Assembly (NCBI RefSeq): GCF_041080625.1
Contig: NZ_CP163518.1
Coordinates: forward strand, 8,487,501-8,551,500
DNA length: 64,000 nt
DNA from: Streptomyces sp. CG1
GTDB lineage: Bacteria; Actinomycetota; Actinomycetes; Streptomycetales; Streptomycetaceae
Reading direction: 5' to 3'
Made by a program: the position numbers and the translations under genes. Below, piece by piece: positions 16,554 to 27,373 of the stretch; position 1 is the stretch's first letter, and each line of letters starts with the position of its first letter. The notes below the pieces were generated by a model, which was not told the origin of the DNA, made no database searches, and was given only the letters and a program-made list of their open reading frames with translations.

Positions 16554-18122
16554 TCACTGCTCGCGCACGGGGACGGACACGTACGACGGGTCGTCCGGGA
16601 GCGAGGAGAAGGTCAGCTGCGCGCCGGACGGGTTGTGCTCGATGTACAGCGGGTCGACCGTGTCGACCACGACCGCGAGGCGGTGCCCGGCGGGAACGTC
16701 GTAGGCCGTGGAGAACAGGTCCAGGTCGACGTCGAACGGCTCGCCGGGCGTCCGCCCGTGCCAGGTGTACGGGGCGTGGCTGACCAGCTTGCCGAGACCC
16801 AGCGGCCCGACGTCGTAGAGATAGGCGACGAGGGTGCCGCTCTCGGCGGTCGGGGTGAGGGTGGTGTGCAGGGTGGCCGTGCCGCGCACCTGCTGGGCGG
16901 TGCCGTAGCGCTCCGACTGCCACACGGCCGCCCAGCGGCGCGGCAGCAGCGGGACGGAGGCCATCGGCGGCAACTGGGCGATCTGGTCGAGGATGCTGGA
17001 CAGGAAGACGATCCCGCCGTCCGCGCCGGAGTCGACGCCTGCGTGGATGGTGGTGGAGCCGGCGAGCGCGATCTTCCGGCGCGTGGCGCCGACCGACTTC
17101 CAGTCCGGGTAGCCCTCGTATCCCCCCGCGCTACGGGACTTCAGCTGGACCGGCTGCTCGTGGTCGATGCCGTTGCCGGCGCCCTTCAGATAGTGGTCGA
17201 ACCAGCGCCCGGTGTCCGTCCAGACGTCGTTGGGCAGCCCGAAGAGGCCGGTCAGCTCGGCGGTGGCGTGGTCACCGGGACGCAGCTCCAGGCGCTTGGG
17301 CACCTTGAGCTTCTGGTAGAAGTCGGCGTACTGGTTCGCCGGGAAGATCGTGTCCCCCCAGGCGTTGGCGAGCATGACGGCCGCGCCGTTCTTGTTCAAC
17401 TGGTCGACATAGGTTGCGGCGGAACGTTTCCGCCCCCAGTCGATCATCTCCTGTTCCTTGGACAGGTTCGACGAGTACAGGTTGTTGAAGATCTCCCGCA
17501 GTTCGGGGCTCTCCCGGCCGGTGAGGGTGGCCGCGCCGTCCAGTACGCCGAGCGCCTGGACGTGCTGGGTGCGGCCCGAGTAGATCGAGGCGACCAGGTC
17601 CGCCCAGCCGCTGAGCGCCGCCACGGCCTTGATCCGCTTGTCGTGCGCGGCGGCGAGCAGACTGATCCCGGCGCCGTACGACACCCCGCCCATGCCGACG
17701 TGCGCCGGATCGGCCGGAGTGTGCGCGAGGGCCCAGTCGATGACCTTGGAGGCGTCCGCTATGTCCGGCGGACCGGCCACTTCTATCTGGCCGCCGGACT
17801 GCCAGAACCCGCGCACGTTGTAGGTGAGCACCACATAGCCGGCGTCGGCGAGCTTCTGCGCCTGCGCCAGATACTCCACCTGGGGCAGGGACCAACTCGT
17901 GGGCAGCACGATGAGCGGGTAGCGGTGCGCGCCGCCCGCGCCGGCGGGTGTGACGACGTTCGCCTTCAGTACGGTGCCGCCGTCGCCGGTGATGTCGACG
18001 AAACGGACGGACGGGGCCGTTGCCTGGGCGGCGGGGGCCAGGCCGACGACGGTACCGGCGATCAGCGCCGCCGAGACGGCTCCGGCGGCTGCGGTGCGCA
18101 CAGTGGCGCGACCATGTCCCAT
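16554..18122 (-). CDS. Secreted CocE/NonD-type alpha/beta hydrolase
   Basis: The 522-residue product carries a signal peptide (MGHGRATVRTAAAGAVS, cleavage near AQATA, about residue 35). It then has an X-Pro dipeptidyl-peptidase-like alpha/beta-hydrolase domain with nucleophile elbow GVSYG, Asp in NAWGD and His in RPGDHATAE. The C-terminal third is a beta-jelly-roll (from about residue 350) as in the CocE/NonD family and S15 peptidases. Such enzymes cut peptides or esters outside the cell; the exact substrate is unknown. The upstream 109 bases contain several GGTAAC/GTAACC-like repeats around 18165-18215 that may be regulatory. Confidence 0.87.
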   Translation of the reverse strand: MGHGRATVRTAAAGAVSAALIAGTVVGLAPAAQATAPSVRFVDITGDGGTVLKANVVTPAGAGGAHRYPLIVLPTSWSLPQVEYLAQAQKLADAGYVVLTYNVRGFWQSGGQIEVAGPPDIADASKVIDWALAHTPADPAHVGMGGVSYGAGISLLAAAHDKRIKAVAALSGWADLVASIYSGRTQHVQALGVLDGAATLTGRESPELREIFNNLYSSNLSKEQEMIDWGRKRSAATYVDQLNKNGAAVMLANAWGDTIFPANQYADFYQKLKVPKRLELRPGDHATAELTGLFGLPNDVWTDTGRWFDHYLKGAGNGIDHEQPVQLKSRSAGGYEGYPDWKSVGATRRKIALAGSTTIHAGVDSGADGGIVFLSSILDQIAQLPPMASVPLLPRRWAAVWQSERYGTAQQVRGTATLHTTLTPTAESGTLVAYLYDVGPLGLGKLVSHAPYTWHGRTPGEPFDVDLDLFSTAYDVPAGHRLAVVVDTVDPLYIEHNPSGAQLTFSSLPDDPSYVSVPVREQ

Positions 18123-18231
18123 GGGTCACTCCTTCACCTGTCAACAGTGCAAAGTGACCCGACGGTAACCTTGGCCCTTTACCGCAGGTAACCCGTCAGT
18201 AAGTTACGTACCGGTAAAGATTGTTGAACCG

Positions 18232-18981
18232 CTAAGCGGCCGTATCGGTGGAGGCCGTCTCCGGGAGCGGCGTCCGCGCCGCCCGCGTCACGTCCGCCAC
18301 CAGCTCGACCACATCCGGGCCGTACGCCTGCGAGTTGAGCACCTTCAGCAGCAGCACGAAGGAACCGGTGCCGTGCTTGCGGTGCAGCCGCTCGTGCCGG
18401 CGGGCGAGGTAACGGGTCGCGGCCTGGTTGGTGATGGCGCGCTGACCGCAGAAGAGGAACACGGGGCGGGAGTCCGCCTGCCCGCCCGCGGTGAGCCGGG
18501 CGAGCAGGACGTACTCGCTCTGGCCGCGTTCCATGCGGTACTCCTCCGTACCGATCCGGAGGGCACCGAGTTCGGGACCGGAGTCGGTCTCGACGTTCAT
18601 CCGCACACCCGGCAGCAGTGAGGAGAGGTGGGCTGCCATCCTGCGGTTCGAGAAGGGCCCGCCGACGCAGAACTCCGTCCTCTCGCCGAAGCCTTGCTGG
18701 ATGGCGTCGTGCGCCACGACCTGGGCGTGCGCCTTGCATTCCTTGATCAGCGCGGAGAGTTCCAGCAGGGCGAACACGTCGTGCCGGCTCACCGTCAGCT
18801 CCGGTCCGCCTGCCTTGTGGTTGACCACCAGCAGCGACTCCGAGTTCTCGGGCATCCCGAAGAACGCCTGCTTGCGCCGCAGCCTGCGGCGCCACAGATA
18901 GGTACGGGCGAGCCAGCCCAGCGAGGCCGAGATCCCGGTCGCCGCCAGGCCCAGGACGATGTTGCGCACGTCGTCGTTCAT
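18232..18981 (-). CDS. Membrane-anchored hypothetical protein
   Basis: The ATG at 18981 gives 249 residues with one N-terminal hydrophobic segment (IVLGLAATGISASLGWLA) followed by a basic cluster (WRRRLRRKQ), so the bulk of the protein is predicted to be cytoplasmic. The soluble part has alternating strands and helices (ESLLVVNHKAGGPELTVSRHDVF, FCVGGPFSNRRMAAHL, PVFLFCGQRAITNQA). The FCVGGPFSN pattern recalls the nucleotide-deoxyribosyltransferase-like fold used by some STAND/effector-associated proteins, but I would not name it. It is divergent from the gamma-glutamyltransferase gene at 19124, with a 142-base promoter region between them. Confidence 0.65.
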   Translation of the reverse strand: MNDDVRNIVLGLAATGISASLGWLARTYLWRRRLRRKQAFFGMPENSESLLVVNHKAGGPELTVSRHDVFALLELSALIKECKAHAQVVAHDAIQQGFGERTEFCVGGPFSNRRMAAHLSSLLPGVRMNVETDSGPELGALRIGTEEYRMERGQSEYVLLARLTAGGQADSRPVFLFCGQRAITNQAATRYLARRHERLHRKHGTGSFVLLLKVLNSQAYGPDVVELVADVTRAARTPLPETASTDTAA

Positions 18982-19123
18982 GGCCGCGCATGGTAGCGGG
19001 CCCGGGCGACGGCTACGTACCGGTGTTCGACGTGTGACGTTCGTGTGGCAGGACACCGAGGCGTACTGTCGGTATGACGATGCGCTGGTTACGCTGCGCG
19101 GACTGTCCCGACGGGAGGTTCGG

Positions 19124-20926
19124 ATGGATCGTCCTGGCATGCGGAAACTGGCGGTTCTGGCGGTCTCGGCCGCCATGGTGTCGGTGGGGGCGGCGGCGCC
19201 ACCCGCCGCTACGACGAGCGAGCCGGTCACCAAGGTTCCCGTGGCGGTGGGCTACGGCGGCGCGGTCGCCAGCGTCGACGCCGACGCCTCCGCCGCCGGC
19301 ATCGAGGTCCTCAGGCGCGGCGGCAACGCGGTCGACGCGGCCGTCGCCACCGCCGCCGCGCTCGGTGTCACCGAGCCCTACTCCTCCGGCATCGGCGGAG
19401 GCGGCTACTTCGTCTACTACGACGCCAAGTCCCGTACGGTGCACACCGTCGACGGGCGCGAGACGGCACCGCTCAGTGCCGACTCCGACCTGTTCGTGGA
19501 GAACGGAAAGCCGCTCGCCTTCGCCGACGCCGTCAGCAGCGGCCTGAGCGTGGGCACCCCGGGTACGCCCGCCACCTGGCAGACCGCGCTGGACGAGTGG
19601 GGCAGCGAACGGCTCGGCACAGTCCTGAAGCCCGCCGAGCGGATCGCTCGCGACGGTTTCACCGTGGACGACACCTTCCGTTCGCAGACCGCGTCCAACG
19701 AAGCCCGGTTCCGCCACTTCCCGGACACCGCGAAGCTGTTCCTGCCGAAGGGGCAGCTGCCCGTCGTCGGCTCGACCTTCAAGAACCCCGAACTGGCCCG
19801 CACCTACGAGGAGCTGGGCCACGAGGGCACCGGTGCCGTCTACCGCGGGGACATCGGCGACGACATCGTCAAGACGGTCGAACACCCGCCCGTGGACCCC
19901 GCCTCCGGCTGGAACGCCCGCCCCGGCAAGCTGGCCGAGAAGGACCTTGCCGTCTACCGGACCAAGCTCCAGGCGCCCACCAGGACGTCGTACCGGGGCC
20001 TGAACGTGTACTCCATCGCCCCCTCCTCCTCCGGCGGCACCACGGTCGGCGAGGCGCTCAACATCCTGGAGAACACCGACCTTTCGAAGGCGAGCGAGGT
20101 GCAGTACCTGCACCACTTCATCGAGGCCGCCCGGATCGCCTTCGCCGACCGAGGGCGCTGGGTCGGCGACCCCGCCTTCGAGGACGTACCGACCCGGCAG
20201 CTGCTGTCCCAGCGGTACGCCGACTCGCGCGCCTGCCTGGTCAAGGACGACGCGGTCCTCACCAGCCCGCTCGCCCCCGGCGACCCGCGCCACCCGGCGG
20301 CCTGCGGCAAGGGCGGTACGGCGGCTCCGACCACGTACGAGGGCGACAACACCACGCATCTGACCGTGGCCGACAAGTGGGGCAACGTCGTCTCCTACAC
20401 GCTCACCATCGAGCAGACCGGCGGCAGCGCCATCACCGTGCCCGGCCGGGGCTTCCTGCTCAACAACGAGCTGACCGACTTCTCCTTCACCCCGGCCAAC
20501 CCGGCCGTGCCCGACCCGAACCTGCCCGGCCCGGGCAAGCGGCCCCGCTCGTCGATCTCCCCGACGATCGTGCTGGACCGGCACAACCGGCCGGTCGTGG
20601 CGCTCGGTTCGCCCGGCGGCGCAACCATCATCACCACCGTGCTGCAGACCCTCACCGAGTTCCTGGACCGGCATCTGCCGCTGGTCGACGCCATCGCGGC
20701 GCCGCGCGCCAGCCAGCGGAACGCGGCCAAGACCGAACTCGAACCCGCCCTCTACAACAGCGACGTGAGGAAACAACTGGAGGCCATCGGCCACTCCTTC
20801 TCGCTCAACCCCGAGATCGGCGCGGCGACCGGCGTACAGCGCCTGCCGGGCGGCAAGTGGCTGGCCGCGGCCGAGAAGGTACGACGCGGCGGCGGCTCGG
20901 CGATGGTGGTGGACCCGGAACCCTAG
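19124..20926 (+). CDS. ggt: Secreted gamma-glutamyltransferase
   Basis: The ATG at 19124 follows GGGAGG and gives 600 residues with a signal peptide (to about residue 27). The Ntn-hydrolase features are present: RRGGNAVDAAVATAAALGV and GGGGYFVYYD early, and the autoprocessing site GDNTTHLTVADKWGN, in which the first Thr of TTH becomes the nucleophile. NxQRN and the C-terminal GGxxI glycine strand (SPGGATIITTVLQ) are also seen. It would hydrolyse or transfer the gamma-glutamyl group of glutathione-like or poly-gamma-glutamyl substrates outside the cell. It converges with the clp gene, 10 bases apart. A second, cytoplasmic-type paralogue lies at 59520. Confidence 0.92.
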   Translation: MDRPGMRKLAVLAVSAAMVSVGAAAPPAATTSEPVTKVPVAVGYGGAVASVDADASAAGIEVLRRGGNAVDAAVATAAALGVTEPYSSGIGGGGYFVYYDAKSRTVHTVDGRETAPLSADSDLFVENGKPLAFADAVSSGLSVGTPGTPATWQTALDEWGSERLGTVLKPAERIARDGFTVDDTFRSQTASNEARFRHFPDTAKLFLPKGQLPVVGSTFKNPELARTYEELGHEGTGAVYRGDIGDDIVKTVEHPPVDPASGWNARPGKLAEKDLAVYRTKLQAPTRTSYRGLNVYSIAPSSSGGTTVGEALNILENTDLSKASEVQYLHHFIEAARIAFADRGRWVGDPAFEDVPTRQLLSQRYADSRACLVKDDAVLTSPLAPGDPRHPAACGKGGTAAPTTYEGDNTTHLTVADKWGNVVSYTLTIEQTGGSAITVPGRGFLLNNELTDFSFTPANPAVPDPNLPGPGKRPRSSISPTIVLDRHNRPVVALGSPGGATIITTVLQTLTEFLDRHLPLVDAIAAPRASQRNAAKTELEPALYNSDVRKQLEAIGHSFSLNPEIGAATGVQRLPGGKWLAAAEKVRRGGGSAMVVDPEP

Positions 20927-20936
20927 GCCGTAGATC

Positions 20937-23492
<2,556 letters not shown>

Positions 23493-23734
23493 GGCGGGGT
23501 TCCTTCGCTGACGACTGAGGAACGGCCGGGTAACCCGGGGTGGGCTGCTCATGCCCACGATGTCACGATCTGTGGGGGTGGGCATGTTCGCCTATGGGGG
23601 AGGGGCCTGCTGTCCGTCGGCGGCTGCGGGTTCGATGTGGTTGATCGCTCCCCCGGGCTCTCGGCTTCGCTCAAGTTCTCGGCTTCGCCCGACCCCGGGG
23701 GACCCCCGTCGCGGCGGAGCCGCAAATGGATGCA

Positions 23735-23762
23735 GCCGGGCCGCATATAGATACGGCCCGGC
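23735..23762 (-). terminator. Terminator of the methionine aminopeptidase gene
   Basis: A perfect 9-base stem (GCCGGGCCG and CGGCCCGGC) with a 10-base AT-rich loop begins 20 bases after the stop codon of the gene at 23782. The rest of 23493-23734 shows no gene; it must contain the clp promoter near its left end. Confidence 0.7.
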
Positions 23763-23781
23763 GCCCCTGGGCCGGCTGCCC

Positions 23782-24552
23782 CTATCGCCGCTCAGTGAGA
23801 ACCCTTGGACCAGCCCCCGTGATCGCCACCGTGTGCTCCGCGTGTGCCGCTCGGGAGCCGTCGCTCGTCCTCAGGGTCCAGCCGTCAGGTGCCGTGTAGT
23901 ACATGTCCGTGCCGCCGGCGATGAGCATGGGCTCGATGGCGAGGACCATGCCCGGACGCAGCGGGAGCCCCCGGCCGGGGCGGCCCTCGTTCGGGACCTC
24001 GGGGTCCTCGTGCATGCGGCGGCCCACGCCGTGGCCGCCGAAGCCGTGCGGGATGCCGTAGCCCGCCGTACGGCAGACCCGGCCGACGGCGTGGGCGATG
24101 TCGCCGATGCGGTTGCCGACGACGGCCGCCTCGATGCCGGCCGCCAGCGCCCGCTCGGCCGTCTCGATCAGGCGCAGGTCCGCCGGGCGGGCGCGGCCCA
24201 CCGTGAAGCTGAGCGCCGAGTCGCCGACCCAGCCGGCCAGCTCGGCACCGCAGTCGACGGAGACCAGGTCGCCGTCGCGGAGCCGGTACCCGGTGGGGAC
24301 GCCGTGCACGATCGCGTCGTTCACGGAGGCGCAGATGACCGCTGGGAAGGGGGTCGGCGCGAAGGAGGGACGGTAGCCGAGGAACGGTGAGGTCGCCCCG
24401 GCCTCGCGCAGCACCTCCCGCGCCACCTCGTCCAGCTCCAGCAGCGAGACGCCGACGTCCGCGGCCTGTCGTGCGGCCGTCAGGGCCCGGGCGACGATCT
24501 GTCCCGCCGCGTACATCTCGTCGATCGATGTGTCCGTCTTCAGTTCCACCAT
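23782..24552 (-). CDS. map: Type I methionine aminopeptidase
   Basis: The 256-residue product has the pita-bread fold with all five metal ligands: Asp in VSVDCGAE, Asp in GWVGDSA, His in GHGVGRRMHEDP, Glu in LAIEPM and Glu in AEHTVAI. The substrate-pocket His is in AIVHGVP. It removes the initiator Met from nascent proteins. It lacks the zinc-finger N-terminal extension. Streptomyces genomes usually carry several map genes; this one is away from the ribosomal operon and divergent from an HTH regulator, so it is probably a secondary copy. Its start lies about 10 bases from a TATAGT box, suggesting a very short leader. Confidence 0.92.
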   Translation of the reverse strand: MVELKTDTSIDEMYAAGQIVARALTAARQAADVGVSLLELDEVAREVLREAGATSPFLGYRPSFAPTPFPAVICASVNDAIVHGVPTGYRLRDGDLVSVDCGAELAGWVGDSALSFTVGRARPADLRLIETAERALAAGIEAAVVGNRIGDIAHAVGRVCRTAGYGIPHGFGGHGVGRRMHEDPEVPNEGRPGRGLPLRPGMVLAIEPMLIAGGTDMYYTAPDGWTLRTSDGSRAAHAEHTVAITGAGPRVLTERR

Positions 24553-24616
24553 GCCAATTACTATACCGGTATTTTAATGGGGGTGTGCGAGCAGGGGCGG
24601 TATTAGAATGGGTGGC
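24553..24616. promoter_or_regulatory. Compact divergent promoter with a palindrome
   Basis: These 64 bases separate map (minus) from the HTH gene (plus). They are much more AT-rich than their surroundings. They contain the perfect palindrome ATACCGGTAT (24563-24572), a TATAGT box facing map, a TAGAAT box (24604-24609) just before the HTH start, and two copies of CGGTATTnnAATGGG (from 24567 and 24598). The closeness of the -10-like boxes to both starts suggests leaderless or near-leaderless mRNAs. The palindrome is a candidate operator for the HTH protein. Confidence 0.6.
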
Positions 24617-24868
24617 ATGGTGCGCACCCCTCTCACCCCTGAAGAGCGCGAACGCGGCGAGCGGCTCGGGCAGTTGCTGCGCGAGGCGCGTGGCGGCCGG
24701 AGCATGGCCGAGGTCGCCGCGCAGGCGGGCATCTCCGCCGAGACGCTGCGCAAGATCGAGACCGGCCGGGCGCCGACCCCCGCGTTCTTCACCGTGGCCG
24801 CGCTGGCCGGGGCGCTCGGGCTGTCGATGGACGAGCTGGTCGTGAGGTGTGCGCTCGTCGCCGCATGA
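24617..24868 (+). CDS. Small XRE-type helix-turn-helix regulator
   Basis: The 83-residue product (ATG at 24617; an ATG at 24608 overlaps the likely -10 box and is less likely) is a single Cro/CI-type HTH domain. RLGQLLREARGGRSMAEVAAQAGISAETLRKIETGRAPTPAFFTVAALAGALGL shows the recognition helix SAETLRKIETG and the fifth-helix region. There is no sensor domain. It is divergent from map across 64 bases and probably regulates itself and map. A terminator follows directly. Confidence 0.85.
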   Translation: MVRTPLTPEERERGERLGQLLREARGGRSMAEVAAQAGISAETLRKIETGRAPTPAFFTVAALAGALGLSMDELVVRCALVAA

Positions 24869-24897
24869 GACCCCGGGTCCGCGCAGCGGCCGGGGTC
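24869..24897 (+). terminator. Terminator of the HTH gene
   Basis: GACCCCGG and CCGGGGTC form a perfect 8-base stem with a 13-base loop starting at the base after the stop codon. Confidence 0.6.
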
Positions 24898-25007
24898 CCG
24901 CGCTGAGCTGTCCGCGCACTGCCGGAAAACTCTGTGTAGCAGAGCCGTAACACGGCTGGTGTTGCCTGGGCTGGCGAGAGTGCCGGCGGCCGGGCGGGAG
25001 CTGAGCG

Positions 25008-27167
25008 ATGGCGGTGGATCAACTCCCTGGTGGAGTGCGGGAGTTCGCGGGCTGTCTGGACGGCCTGCTGGCGCGCCTGGACCAGGGCGAAGGCTGGAGC
25101 GGGGTCTTCTGGCGGCGCGATCCCGACGGTATGCGGGCCTGCCTGGACGGGCGTGAGGTGCCGCCGTGGGACGTGGTGGAGGCGCTGCTGGAGGATCTCG
25201 CGGGTGTGTACGGCCCCGCGGTCGCCGCCGCCGAGCGGGAACGCGCCCGCGCCCTGCACCGGGCCGCGCTCATCGCGTACGACGCCCTGCCCGGCGGGCG
25301 GGACCTCCTCGTCGACCGTCTCGACGTGATGCTCCGCGAACAGCGCTACGCGGGGGAACGTCAGACCGAACTGACCCGCCTGCTCTCCGCTCCGGCCTCC
25401 CCCGAAGACGCCGAGTCCCTCCGCCTCGACCTCGCCTGGGCCCAGGACGACCACGCCCGCGCCACCGCACGCTGCACGGAACTCCGGGGGCGCTTGGCGG
25501 AACTGGAGCGCCGGAGAGTGGGTGATGTGGTCGAGGTGCGACGTGGGGGTGAGTCCGGGGCGGAGTGGGCCGAGGGTGGGGAAGTGGGGGCGGCGGGGTC
25601 GGGGGTGACCGGCGAGGCGCCGCTGTGGTTCGGGGGCGCCGGGGGTGTCGGCCGGGTGGTGCGACGTGGGGGTGAGTCCGGGGCGGAGTGGGCCGAGGGT
25701 GGGGAAGTGGGGGCGGCGGGGTCGGGGGTGACCGGCGAGGCGCCGCTGTGGTTCGGGGGCGCCGGGGGTGTCGGCCGGGTGGTGCGACGCGGGGGTGAGT
25801 CCGGGGCGGCGTGGGCTGAGCGTGGGGAAGTGGGGGCGGCGGGGTCGGGGGTGACCGGCGAGGCGCCGCTGCGGTTCGGGGACGCCGAGGGTGTCGGCCG
25901 GGCGGTGCGGCGGGGGGATTCTGCCGGGGTGTCGTCGCGCTTCGAGGGCGCGGACGGTGATGGCCGGTCGGCGGAGCGCGAGGCGTCCGCCCGGGTGTCG
26001 TCGCGCTTGCTGGGCGCCGACCCCGATCGCTACCAGGATGCCGGCCGCGATCGCGCCCAGCGGCCGGCCCCGTCCGCCTCCGGGTACACCTCCCCGTCTG
26101 CCTCCGGCCGTACCTCCCCGTCTGCCTCCGGCCGTACCTCCCCGTCTGCCTCCGGCCGCACCTCCCCGTCCGCCTCCGGCCACGCCTCCCCGCGCGCCGA
26201 GTCCGTCGGCCGCTCGGCGGCCGGTCCCGAACCCTGGCCCGCCGGAGGTGTCCCCGCCCAGACGCTCCATCCCCTCGCTTCCGACGCCACACCGTCCCCG
26301 CACGCCGCCCCGCCCTCTCGCCGTACCACCCCTGCCGCCGCCCCCCAATCCGCGCCACCCTCCCCAGCTGCCGCCCCCCAAGCAGCCGCATCGCCCGCCC
26401 CGGCACCCGGAGCCGTCGCCCCCGAGGTGCCGGCTCCCTCCATGCCCGCCAAGCCCCGCAAACGACGCCGCGGAAGTGCGCGGTTCGCCGGGATGACGGA
26501 GGATGCGGGCGCCGCTGCCGTAACGCCGCCCCAGGCGCCGTCGCCGGTCACCGCCGAGGTGACGCCCCGTGGGGCCCGGTTCGCCGGGGCCGGGCAGTCG
26601 GCCGAACCCGCGGCGGCCCCCGTCGAGGCCGTGGATGCCGGGGCGGGGTCCGCAGTGGACGGGGCCGTGGAGCGGCTGGCGTGGTTGCGGGGGGAGGGGC
26701 GCAGCGGGGAGGCACACGTGCTGTTGGCCGAGGTCGCGCAGTGGCCGCCCGGCCGCTTCCCGCCGCTCGCGGACGCGCTGCACCGTGCCGGGCTCGGGGC
26801 CGACTGGGCGACGCTGTTGTGGGAGGCCGCCTCACTGCCCACCGAGCGGCTGGTCGGTGTCGCCGACGCGCTCGGCGCCGCCGGCCGCCACGCCGACGGG
26901 GCGCAGCTGCTGCGGCAGGGCGTGGCCCGCCCGGCCGAGCAGATCGGCGCGGCGGTGCTGCGACTGGCGGAGGAGGGGCGCCGTCGGGAGGCGGATGCGC
27001 TGCTGGACGCCTGTGTGCGGGTGCGTACGGCGGAGGAGGCCGCCCAGAGCGTCGTACCCGATCCGCGTCGGCTCGTCCCGCTGCTGCTCCGGGCCGCGCA
27101 GGCCGTCTCCGACGAGCGGTACTGGGATCTCGTGCACGCGCTGCGGGTGGCCGGACACGCGACGTGA
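25008..27167 (+). CDS. Repeat-rich hypothetical protein with helical N- and C-terminal domains
   Basis: The ATG at 25008 follows GGGAG. Residues about 1-170 form a charged helical domain ending in a likely coiled coil (AQDDHARATARCTELRGRLAELERRR). Residues about 177-300 are three 41-residue Gly/Glu-rich repeats encoded by 123-base tandem units. A disordered region with TSPSASGR octapeptides and Pro/Ala-rich sequence follows. The C-terminal 170 residues are helical repeats (RLAWLRGEGRSGEAHVLLAEVA, GVADALGAAGRHADGAQLL) resembling TPR/PPR-like solenoids. There is no signal peptide or catalytic motif. It may be a cytoplasmic scaffold. I do not recognise a family with confidence. Confidence 0.75.
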   Translation: MAVDQLPGGVREFAGCLDGLLARLDQGEGWSGVFWRRDPDGMRACLDGREVPPWDVVEALLEDLAGVYGPAVAAAERERARALHRAALIAYDALPGGRDLLVDRLDVMLREQRYAGERQTELTRLLSAPASPEDAESLRLDLAWAQDDHARATARCTELRGRLAELERRRVGDVVEVRRGGESGAEWAEGGEVGAAGSGVTGEAPLWFGGAGGVGRVVRRGGESGAEWAEGGEVGAAGSGVTGEAPLWFGGAGGVGRVVRRGGESGAAWAERGEVGAAGSGVTGEAPLRFGDAEGVGRAVRRGDSAGVSSRFEGADGDGRSAEREASARVSSRLLGADPDRYQDAGRDRAQRPAPSASGYTSPSASGRTSPSASGRTSPSASGRTSPSASGHASPRAESVGRSAAGPEPWPAGGVPAQTLHPLASDATPSPHAAPPSRRTTPAAAPQSAPPSPAAAPQAAASPAPAPGAVAPEVPAPSMPAKPRKRRRGSARFAGMTEDAGAAAVTPPQAPSPVTAEVTPRGARFAGAGQSAEPAAAPVEAVDAGAGSAVDGAVERLAWLRGEGRSGEAHVLLAEVAQWPPGRFPPLADALHRAGLGADWATLLWEAASLPTERLVGVADALGAAGRHADGAQLLRQGVARPAEQIGAAVLRLAEEGRRREADALLDACVRVRTAEEAAQSVVPDPRRLVPLLLRAAQAVSDERYWDLVHALRVAGHAT
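25536..25904 (+). repeat. Three tandem 123-base units inside a gene
   Basis: Units start at 25536, 25659 and 25782, each opening with GTGCGACG. Each encodes 41 residues (RRGGESGAEWAEGGEV onward). The first two are nearly identical; the third has several substitutions, and a decayed fourth start is visible at 25905. Multiples of three keep the frame open. Confidence 0.9.
26088..26183 (+). repeat. 24-base tandem repeat encoding TSPSASGR
   Basis: Four head-to-tail 24-base units encode TSPSASGR, TSPSASGR, TSPSASGR and TSPSASGH. The units are in frame within the gene at 25008 and lie in its disordered region. Confidence 0.85.
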
Positions 27168-27281
27168 GCGGTGGCCGGTGGCATCGTCCAGGTATGCTCC
27201 GTTTCATCCCTTCGAGCGGTCCCTTCGCTCACCCACGGAGGTGTGAGACGTGATCGACTCCGCGGGTTGACGACGATGGTC

Positions 27282-27310
27282 TTGGCAAGGGCCTCCCGGA
27301 GGCTTACGTT
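27282..27310 (+). promoter_or_regulatory. Promoter with a palindrome between its -35 and -10 boxes
   Basis: TTGGCA (27282-27287) and TACGTT (27305-27310) are 17 bases apart, a good fit to a housekeeping-sigma promoter. The spacer contains the 13-base inverted repeat GCCTCCCGGAGGC (27291-27303). A repressor or PucR-type regulator bound there would block polymerase. The nitrilase gene starts 64 bases downstream; an imperfect hairpin (CCTCTAC and GTAGAGG) lies in the leader. Confidence 0.55.
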
Positions 27311-27373
27311 CGTCCCTCTACCGCCTGCTCTACGGGCGTAGAGGCTTTGGCGGTCCCGTCGAAGGAGCAGCTC

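Noticed and set aside
26088..26183. Possible CRISPR-like repeat array
   Set aside because: The 24-base units are head to tail without spacers and encode TSPSASGR in frame.
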